Shown here in pieces: positions 4,805 to 10,366 of a stretch of DNA of 10,366 bases. This DNA comes from Planctomycetota bacterium (GTDB taxonomy: Bacteria > Planctomycetota > Phycisphaerae > UBA1845). A program made the position numbers and the translations under genes. Each line of letters opens with the position of its first letter. The first letter of the stretch is position 1. The stretch lies in contig JADFHG010000084.1 of NCBI GenBank assembly GCA_022567365.1, positions 1 to 10,366 of the forward strand, in the 5' to 3' direction. The notes beneath the pieces are model-generated. The model saw only the letters and a list, made by a program, of their open reading frames with translations, did not search any database and was not told the DNA's origin.

Positions 4805-7072
4805 TCATTGCCCATCCGACTCGTCCGACTCCTCCGCGTTCAACTCATCCGCGTCCGACTCGTCCGATTCGTCCGACTCATTTGATTCGCTCCCGCCATT
4901 GCCGCCCATCCGGTACGTTCGCTCTCTTGCGAACAGCCCCAAACGTTTGTTGCACACGTCAATGGCTCGTTCATGATCAGCATCCTCGGCGAGGCGTCGG
5001 GCCTCCTTTGCGGCCTCGATCGCGCGGTCGAACTTGCCGTGTTCGGCGAATGCGTCAGCCAGGATCAACCAGAGTGCCGGATCCGTGGCATCCCCCAATT
5101 GCATCAGTTTCTCGGCCAGTCGAACGGCCTCCGCGCCGTCGCGCAGGTCGTCGTCGGGATGGCGGGCGAGCAGTTCGGCGAGGTAGCGCACCGCGGCGAG
5201 GTCATCAGGGTGCCGCGAAATGGTATCGCGCAAAGCGGTCAGTGCATGCCGGGCATCGTTGGGCTGACCGCGCATGATGAGCAGGCGCGCGAACTCCAAC
5301 GGCGCTCCGCGCCGATCGGGCTTTCGCACAAGGGCCTGTTGATAAGCGTCGATCGCGCTGTCGGTTTCGCCGAATTCGGCCAACCACCGACCCAAATAGT
5401 GATAGGCTATGTGGTCTTCGGGGTCGAGTTCCAGCCCGCGACGATAGTGTTGAATGGCGCTCACTCCGGCGCTGGGGATACCCATACGACCCAGGGCGTT
5501 CGCATAGTTGACGTGCGCGACGGAGCTGTTCGGACTGACTTGGATCGCGCGCCACCACAAGGACAATGGGTTATCCCAATGCTCCGTCTGGTTCCAGGTT
5601 GCGTGCGCTAGCGCGACAACTATGGCCGTGACGCCCAGACCCGCGAGCGCCGAAGCGTTTCGGTTCCCCGCCCGCTCGTAGCGACGCAGCACCGCCAGGA
5701 CCGCGCCCCCGGCCAGAACCGCGAAACCCAGACAGGACAGGTAGCTGTATCGATCCGCGACGATTTGCCGGCCGCTTTGCACGAAGCCCAGCACCGGCCC
5801 GAGGATGATCGCGTATACGGCGAGCGCGCTGACGATCTGCGGGATTCGACGTCGATAAGCCAGACAGACGACAAGGCCAATGACGACGGCGGTACCGCTG
5901 AGCCAAGACATCGTTCCCAGCAGCACGTCACGCGGCGGCATCTGGTACATGGGACCGAGGTTGAGCGGCAAGAGCGTCTTCTGCACGTAGAACGTCAGCC
6001 CGTAGCAGGCCTGCGCGATCCGCGCCGTAAGATCATGTTCGCTCAGCGAACTCATCGCGCCTGCGGTCCGCTGCGCTTGGATCGCGCGCATGCCGCCAAG
6101 GACGGCCATGATCAAGAGCGGGATCTTGTCGACGAACATGCGGCGACGATCGCGCTTCCAGCGCCCGAGCGGGTAGACGTCGAGCACGAGGAGGACCAAG
6201 GGTAGGGTCATCGCCGGCGCCTTCGCTAGCATCGACAGCCCCGCCGCAATGATCGTCCCGATGTACGCCGACCGAAGGCCGCTTCGCGCGGAACCCTTTG
6301 CATCGTTGGCGATCGGGGGGGGCGCGGGCGCGGCATATTTTAGGTAGGCGCCGACGGCCAGGATGAAGAACAGCCCGCTGAGCACGTCGCGGCGTTCGGC
6401 GATCCAGGCGACGGACTCGGCGCGGAGCGGATGAACGGCGAAGAGGGCGGCGGCAAACGCCGCGGCGAGCGTCAACGACGGCGAGCGGAGCAGCGCGACG
6501 GTGCCCGTGGCAATCGCGAGAAGACGGCGTGCGACGAAATAGAACGCCACCGCGGTGAGCGCGTGAATCGCGACGTTCATCAGGTGGAAACCGACTTCGT
6601 TAAGATCCCAAAAACCCCATTCGTAGAGCTTGTAGTCGAGGGCGTAGGACAACCACGTCAGCGGCTGAAAATGACCCGAGAAGGACGTGGTGAACATCCA
6701 CCGCAAGCTATCGGCGGAGAAACCCCGATATTGGGTCTGCGCGAGAACGAGACTGTCGTCGTCCCATCCGACCCACCCGGCTAGGAGCGCCGGCATGAAT
6801 GCCGCGAACACGAGTACGATCAGTGCCGCGGGAACGACGTAACGCCAGGGCGTTGCGGCGGCGGTCCCGAGCGGATTCGAATGGGCGGCGGCGGTGGGCG
6901 GCCCGTCCATCGGGGACGTTGCCCCCCCGCCAGGGGGCCGCGAGGATGGGGAATCGATGTCCGTTTTGCCGTCGACAGTGCTCACACCGTCATTGTACGT
7001 GGAACGCGGTTCGGCGGCAGACCTTGATTCCGCGGGGACGCGTACGCCCTCACGTCTTCGCTTCGGAACCAC
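4805..7072 (-). CDS. TMTC-like membrane glycosyltransferase with TPRs
   Basis: A 755-residue protein resembling the GT-C/TMTC-type group of multi-spanning glycosyltransferase-like proteins with C-terminal TPRs, which may transfer sugars from a lipid carrier to exported proteins. The specific substrate is unknown. A first membrane helix (about 78-98) leads into the acidic loop GWDDD (102-106), the expected catalytic position, then QPLTWLSYALDYKLY (136-150), HPLRAESVAWIAERRDVLSG (214-233) and VADRYSYLSCLGF (438-450). About ten or eleven hydrophobic segments end near residue 492. TPR-like helices occupy about 516-700. The tail (728-755) is an acidic Ser/Glu/Asp stretch. The listed start is GTG 7072, with no Shine-Dalgarno. 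The first ~70 residues are low-complexity, so ATG 6910 (residue 55) is a reasonable alternative. It is divergent from the 7566 gene and has no obvious operon partner. Confidence 0.85.
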   Translation of the reverse strand: MVPKRRREGVRVPAESRSAAEPRSTYNDGVSTVDGKTDIDSPSSRPPGGGATSPMDGPPTAAAHSNPLGTAAATPWRYVVPAALIVLVFAAFMPALLAGWVGWDDDSLVLAQTQYRGFSADSLRWMFTTSFSGHFQPLTWLSYALDYKLYEWGFWDLNEVGFHLMNVAIHALTAVAFYFVARRLLAIATGTVALLRSPSLTLAAAFAAALFAVHPLRAESVAWIAERRDVLSGLFFILAVGAYLKYAAPAPPPIANDAKGSARSGLRSAYIGTIIAAGLSMLAKAPAMTLPLVLLVLDVYPLGRWKRDRRRMFVDKIPLLIMAVLGGMRAIQAQRTAGAMSSLSEHDLTARIAQACYGLTFYVQKTLLPLNLGPMYQMPPRDVLLGTMSWLSGTAVVIGLVVCLAYRRRIPQIVSALAVYAIILGPVLGFVQSGRQIVADRYSYLSCLGFAVLAGGAVLAVLRRYERAGNRNASALAGLGVTAIVVALAHATWNQTEHWDNPLSLWWRAIQVSPNSSVAHVNYANALGRMGIPSAGVSAIQHYRRGLELDPEDHIAYHYLGRWLAEFGETDSAIDAYQQALVRKPDRRGAPLEFARLLIMRGQPNDARHALTALRDTISRHPDDLAAVRYLAELLARHPDDDLRDGAEAVRLAEKLMQLGDATDPALWLILADAFAEHGKFDRAIEAAKEARRLAEDADHERAIDVCNKRLGLFARERTYRMGGNGGSESNESDESDESDADELNAEESDESDGQ
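4813..4891 (-). repeat. Degenerate 9 bp repeat encoding an acidic tail
   Basis: The + strand shows repeated TCGTCCGAC-type units, which read on the minus strand as Glu-Ser-Asp codon triplets. They encode the last ~27 residues of the TPR protein, a Ser/Glu/Asp-rich tail without hydrophobic residues apart from one short ADELNA interruption. Confidence 0.8.
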
Positions 7073-7372
7073 GGTCCGCCGGTGAAAACACCGATAACCA
7101 TGTTGGTCACGCAGGGGTTGACCTGGCGTTGCGGGAACGATGAGTGAGCTTGAGCCGACAAGTCATTCCGTGCGACCGTATTCTCTATGGAGAAGACGGG
7201 CGCTCGCCAGCAGGCTCGCGTCACGCGGCTGACCGTCGAATCAATTTGCTCGCGGTCGCGCGGGTGCATCGGTGTTTGAGGGCGTGTCGCACGCAGCGCG
7301 CGGTGTTGCGTCCTTGGGAGGCTAGTGATGCGTCAACCTTCTTCAATGTGCGGGTTACGAGAAACGTCTTTG

Positions 7373-7447
7373 GGAGGGCGAACCTTCTGATGAACCGTGC
7401 GTCGTGACGCGAGGTTCCGAAATGGCTCGGCGGGAGCCTCGCCCTCC
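7373..7447 (+). repeat. REP-like palindromic element
   Basis: Perfect outer arms GGAGGGCGA (7373-7381) and TCGCCCTCC (7439-7447) enclose a second pair, AACCT/AGGTT (7381-7385 and 7412-7416), and a small palindrome GCGTCGTGACGC (7399-7410). The right part reads GGCGGGAGCCTCGCCCTCC; translated in reverse, it gives GEAPAEP-like peptides. From memory, such peptides recur in spurious small proteins of planctomycete genomes. This is a different family from the 716 and 4674 repeats. Confidence 0.55.
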
Positions 7448-7551
7448 GGTTGAACCCGCGGCGCCAAGAGTTGGTGGCACACTAGCAATAGGATTCGTAA
7501 ACTATTGAGCGGCATTAGTTTGCGGCACCCTTCATGACTGGAAATGATCTC

Positions 7552-7556
7552 AGGAG
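7552..7556 (+). promoter_or_regulatory. Ribosome binding site deciding a GTG start
   Basis: AGGAG lies nine bases before GTG 7566, and an in-frame TGA sits at 7545-7547. This supports the GTG rather than the internal ATG at 7587, which lacks a suitably spaced site. Confidence 0.6.
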
Positions 7557-7565
7557 TCCCGTTCG

Positions 7566-8900
7566 GTGTTCTCGTTGGCGGTCAGGATGAATGTCGTATT
7601 CGCCGCGTTGCCCATGGGCGCGCAGGATGAACGGGCCGTCCGGGAAGATGGCGCTCGGCCCGCGCCGGCTGCGGCGACCCCGCCGCGCGACGACGAGATT
7701 GCCGCCCTGATTCGCGCACTGGCGGATCCGGTATTCGCGAAGCGGACCGACGCGACGCGCAGGCTCTGCGCGATCGGCATGCCGGCCTTGGCCGCCCTTC
7801 GCGAGGCGTCGAAACGTGACCATTTCGAGGTCGCGCGGCGGGCCCAGCGAATCGTCGCGGTGTGGGAGCAAGTCTGGTTCGCCGGGGTTGACATCGAGCT
7901 GTCGCTATCCCATACGAGCATCGCGTGGAACGAACCCGTCGACCTCCGGCTGACGTTCACCAATCGCTCCAACTACCCGGCACGGTTGCCGTTTCATCAG
8001 GACGCGGGGGCAAAAGGCGCGATTGACGGCGACGCAGCGCAGGTGGGGGCCATGCTCGACGTGGCCGACTGGTTGACGGTGCTCGGGCCGGACGGGCGAT
8101 CCGTCGACCTGCACGTGGACGACATCTCGCTCGACGCGAACGTGGCGGCCGCCGTCGATGAGCGAGTCGATCAGGTTTCGACCAGCGTACTCGAGCCCGG
8201 TGGGGCGTTTTCCATGACGGTCTCCGCATTTAATCGCGGGTGGTCGCGATATCGCCTCTTGGACGCGGGTGCGTACGCCGTCGGTTTCGAGTTCGAGCCG
8301 GCGTGGGAGGACGAGGTGCTCGCGGCGGCGCACGTCGGGCGGGTGGTCGCGCGCGGCGTCGTCTTGACGGTGAAACGCGGCGCCCCGGAGGATGTGTCAC
8401 GTCATGGCATCGAAGTGTCGCTCACGCTTGATGCCCGGGGCGATCGGCTCATGGCAAGTCTCACCAATCACACCGACGTGCCCATGGTGATCAACACACA
8501 TTTCGGGCGTGCGGTACCGTTTGCCCAAGGCAACTGGGTTTGCACGGTGGGCGACGTCGTGCGGGAGGTCGCGGTGTCGGCGGGAGAGAACCTCTCGTGG
8601 CGCGATTTTTCGGGCGAGAGATGGGCTCGCGTGCTTCCGGGCGAGCGATTGAAACTCGCGGAGATCGACATCAAGGAATTGCGAGCGGCCGCGGCCCAAA
8701 TGGCGGATGCCTTTGCCGACGAATCGTGGGAGGCCTATTTCCGCTACGCCAACGTCTGCACGCGCGACTGGCAGTTGCGGCAGGGAAAGGACGTCCTCGA
8801 CAACCCGTCCGCCCCGGAGGCGCTTCGACGCCCACTTCCCCGCGGAGTACTCGGCGGGCGCCATTCGAGCGGCGCGGTATTGATTTCGCCGGGGCAATAG
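7566..8900 (+). CDS. Probable exported protein of unknown function
   Basis: A 444-residue protein starting at GTG 7566, with AGGAG nine bases upstream and an in-frame stop just before. The first ~20 residues (to about LPMGAQ) look like a short signal peptide, followed by an Ala/Pro/Arg-rich linker, so export is likely but not certain. Residues ~43-102 form paired helices resembling a HEAT-like repeat module (LIRALADPVFAKRTDATRRL, then MPALAALREASKRDHFEVARR). Beyond that are beta-rich segments: VDIELSLSHTSIAWNEPVDL through FTNRS (108-135) resembles the first strands of immunoglobulin-like or BsuPI-like domains. A similar pattern recurs at about 281-313 (GIEVSLTLDARG, then SLTNHTDVPMVIN), suggesting two sandwich domains. 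No catalytic motif is visible. It is transcribed alone, about 300 bp before tatC, and divergent from the glycosyltransferase gene. The function is not assigned. Confidence 0.85.
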   Translation: MFSLAVRMNVVFAALPMGAQDERAVREDGARPAPAAATPPRDDEIAALIRALADPVFAKRTDATRRLCAIGMPALAALREASKRDHFEVARRAQRIVAVWEQVWFAGVDIELSLSHTSIAWNEPVDLRLTFTNRSNYPARLPFHQDAGAKGAIDGDAAQVGAMLDVADWLTVLGPDGRSVDLHVDDISLDANVAAAVDERVDQVSTSVLEPGGAFSMTVSAFNRGWSRYRLLDAGAYAVGFEFEPAWEDEVLAAAHVGRVVARGVVLTVKRGAPEDVSRHGIEVSLTLDARGDRLMASLTNHTDVPMVINTHFGRAVPFAQGNWVCTVGDVVREVAVSAGENLSWRDFSGERWARVLPGERLKLAEIDIKELRAAAAQMADAFADESWEAYFRYANVCTRDWQLRQGKDVLDNPSAPEALRRPLPRGVLGGRHSSGAVLISPGQ

Positions 8901-9143
8901 GGCGACGGCGATCGGCGGCCCGTCAAGAGACCGACAGGGAACCGACCTCCGGGGCGTCTTGCCGGTGACTCGCCCGCGCACCGTTTCCAGGAGATCGAGG
9001 CGAAGCGGGAACCGGCGGACGTTCATGTCCGTCGATGTGGGATTGATCGTGCTCGCCATCCCGAGCCGAATCACGACGCTGCTGCGGGTCGCCGTCGCGA
9101 GCACGCCGTGTCCGTCGGATGTTCGCGCACCACCACACGCCGA

Positions 9144-9172
9144 TTGACGTCTCATGCCGGCGTTTCTACTAT
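9144..9172 (+). promoter_or_regulatory. Sigma70-type promoter candidate for tatC
   Basis: TTGACG (9144-9149) and TACTAT (9167-9172) are separated by 17 bases and match consensus at five and four of six positions. The predicted transcript starts near 9179, about 19 bases before ATG 9198. This argues against the longer frame opening at ATG 9108. Confidence 0.5.
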
Positions 9173-9197
9173 CCCGACCACAGGACCGAGCGTGGAT

Positions 9198-10175
9198 ATG
9201 AGCGGAATCATGGATGATACCAAGCCGGACGCGGAAGCGCAGGAAACCAACGCGGCACGGATGTCGTTCGGTGATCATCTGGATGAACTGCGAAGCTGCA
9301 TCATTCGCGCGCTGATCGGCGTGGTCATCGCCACCGGTATGTGTCTGGCGTTCGGCGACACAATCCTCGAGATTGTCTACCGCCCGCTGAACGTCCTCCA
9401 ACACGAGACCGGCATGCCGACGCAGCTTCAGGCCCTTTCGCCGCAAGGTCCGTTCACTTCGTATCTCAAGGTGGCGATTCTCTCCGGCCTCGTGGTCAGC
9501 GCGCCGTGGGTGCTGCTTCAAGTCTGGAGTTTTGTGGCCGTGGGCCTCTATGCCCGCGAACGGCGGTTCGCCAAGCTGCTCGCGCCCATTTCGTTGGGAC
9601 TCTTCGCGGCCGGCGTCGCGTTCTTGTACTTTCTGGTCCTTCCCATCGTCCTCGGTTTCTTCCTGCGGTTCAATGCGACGCTTGCCGCGCCGACGTTCGA
9701 GCCCGTCGCGAGCCAGACAACCGATACACCCGTCGGGCGGATTCCGATACTCGGCGAGGATCCGCTGGAGCCCGAAATCGGCGACGCGTGGGTGAACGTG
9801 ACAACCAACGAATTGAAAATCGAGACGGAGCGCGGCACGCTGGTCATGTCGATGGAGCGGCGCGAGGGGGCGTCGGCGATTCGCAGCCAGTTCGCGCTCG
9901 ATTTCTACATATCGTTTGTACTCATGCTCGCGCTGGCGTTCGGGATCGCGTTCGAGTTGCCGATCGTGGTCTATTTCCTGGCGTGGACGGGGATCGTGAC
10001 CATAGCCGAGATGGCATCGGCGCGCCGCTATGTATTTCTCGGAACCGTCGTGGCCTCCGCCATGCTCACTCCGCCCGACGTCATCAGCCAAGTGCTCCTG
10101 GCGGGGCCGATGTACCTGCTCTTCGAGCTGGGTCTGGTCGCCGCGCGTTTGACGCAGCGCAAGAGTTCGGATTGA
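9198..10175 (+). CDS. tatC: TatC, twin-arginine translocase subunit
   Basis: TatC is the polytopic inner-membrane core of the twin-arginine export system. It binds RR-signal peptides together with TatB and recruits TatA. From ATG 9198 the product is 325 residues, against about 250-260 in E. coli. Recognisable parts are the N-terminal SFGDHLDELR (23-32), the cytoplasmic loop GLYARERRF (116-124) with its conserved glutamate, and TPPDVISQ (291-298). Six membrane helices are predicted at about 36-60, 87-113, 128-157, 233-262, 277-290 with its flank, and 298-316. The excess length is an insertion of about 70 residues (160-232) in the extracytoplasmic loop between helices 3 and 4. The usual proline before the GLY-x-x-E motif is valine here. 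The promoter at 9144-9172 favours 9198; ATG 9210 is also possible. No tatA or tatB is in view. Confidence 0.96.
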   Translation: MSGIMDDTKPDAEAQETNAARMSFGDHLDELRSCIIRALIGVVIATGMCLAFGDTILEIVYRPLNVLQHETGMPTQLQALSPQGPFTSYLKVAILSGLVVSAPWVLLQVWSFVAVGLYARERRFAKLLAPISLGLFAAGVAFLYFLVLPIVLGFFLRFNATLAAPTFEPVASQTTDTPVGRIPILGEDPLEPEIGDAWVNVTTNELKIETERGTLVMSMERREGASAIRSQFALDFYISFVLMLALAFGIAFELPIVVYFLAWTGIVTIAEMASARRYVFLGTVVASAMLTPPDVISQVLLAGPMYLLFELGLVAARLTQRKSSD

Positions 10176-10213
10176 TCGCGCTAATCGGGGCGACCGATTG
10201 TTCGCACCGGTCC

Positions 10214-10247
10214 GCGGCCGGCAGGGTGTTGAAGAAGTGGCGGCCGC
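10214..10247 (+). terminator. Inverted repeat downstream of tatC
   Basis: GCGGCCG (10214-10220) and CGGCCGC (10241-10247) form a perfect 7 bp stem with a 20-base loop, about 40 bp after the tatC stop. There is no T-run and the loop is long, so a terminator role is only a possibility. Confidence 0.2.
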
Positions 10248-10366
10248 CCACCGTGCCGGCCGTGGGACACCCAAGAGCGTGGGTCAACGATACCGCCGTC
10301 GGGTTGACTGGCCGCTAACTCGATTCCGAGGCAACGGAGCGGTTGGAGATTCGACGGGCGATGCCT

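Larger units (their letters stand above)
7073..7565. other. Divergent intergenic region
   Basis: No gene is supported in this 493 bp stretch between two divergently transcribed genes, so it should contain promoters in both directions. I found no convincing -35/-10 pair. It holds a hairpin CGGTG-AAAA-CACCG (7080-7093), an inverted repeat GGTCA/TGACC (7105-7123) and a REP-like palindromic element (7373-7447). An open frame at 7144-7407 lacks a ribosome binding site and protein-like composition. Confidence 0.55.

Noticed and set aside
4582..4815. Small minus-strand open frames over the tandem array
   Set aside because: They are translations of the 41 bp units (recurring RRLKRAAQG) and of copy B of the palindromic repeat.
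7144..7407. 87-codon plus-strand open frame in the divergent intergenic region
   Set aside because: No ribosome binding site, no protein-like pattern, and it runs into the palindromic element.
9108..9197. Longer tatC start at ATG 9108
   Set aside because: The promoter candidate at 9144-9172 would lie inside it, and the extra 30 residues have no TatC similarity.
8397..10274. Long minus-strand open frame of 625 codons opposite tatC
   Set aside because: It lies antisense to a clear tatC and to the 3' part of the preceding gene, and its translation is Arg/His/Asp-rich with no domain. It is a by-product of high G+C coding DNA.

Overview
The window reads as ordinary chromosomal DNA from a high-G+C bacterium, most likely a member of the Planctomycetota. 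This assignment is inference. It rests on a TatC with a large extracytoplasmic insertion, a TMTC-like membrane glycosyltransferase with C-terminal TPRs, long loosely packed intergenic regions carrying short palindromic repeats, and several secreted proteins of unknown function. I see no phage, transposase, CRISPR, rRNA or tRNA gene.

Layout, left to right. Positions 68-502 (+) encode a 144-residue uncharacterised protein with a clear ribosome binding site. Positions 503-848 form a leader region with a good sigma70-type promoter (636-664) and one copy of a dispersed palindromic repeat (716-801). This is followed by uvrB (849-2975, +), the best-identified gene here. Convergent with it, only 36 bp away, is a minus-strand gene (3012-4274) for a predicted lipoprotein. 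It is built from two near-identical 122-residue repeats plus a third diverged unit, each resembling the extracytoplasmic domain of RskA-type anti-sigma factors.

Upstream of the lipoprotein gene lies a 530 bp region holding seven tandem copies of a 41 bp unit (4400-4686). The array runs directly into a second copy of the repeat seen in the uvrB leader (4674-4740). Next is a large minus-strand gene (4805-7072) for a multi-spanning glycosyltransferase-like protein with TPRs and an acidic Ser/Glu/Asp tail. A 493 bp divergent intergenic region (7073-7565) with another, different palindromic repeat separates it from a plus-strand gene (7566-8900) for a probable exported protein with a short helical-repeat module and beta-sandwich-like segments. 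tatC (9198-10175, +) follows, behind its own promoter candidate. The last 190 bp hold an inverted repeat and no recognisable gene.

The genes do not form one operon or pathway: UvrB acts in nucleotide excision repair, TatC in export of folded proteins, and three of the others look membrane-bound or secreted. I found no convincing evidence of a new defence, secretion or metabolic system. The most unusual features are the repeat family (tandem array plus dispersed copies, one of them inside the uvrB leader), the internally duplicated RskA-like lipoprotein, and the decorated C-termini of UvrB and the TPR protein.
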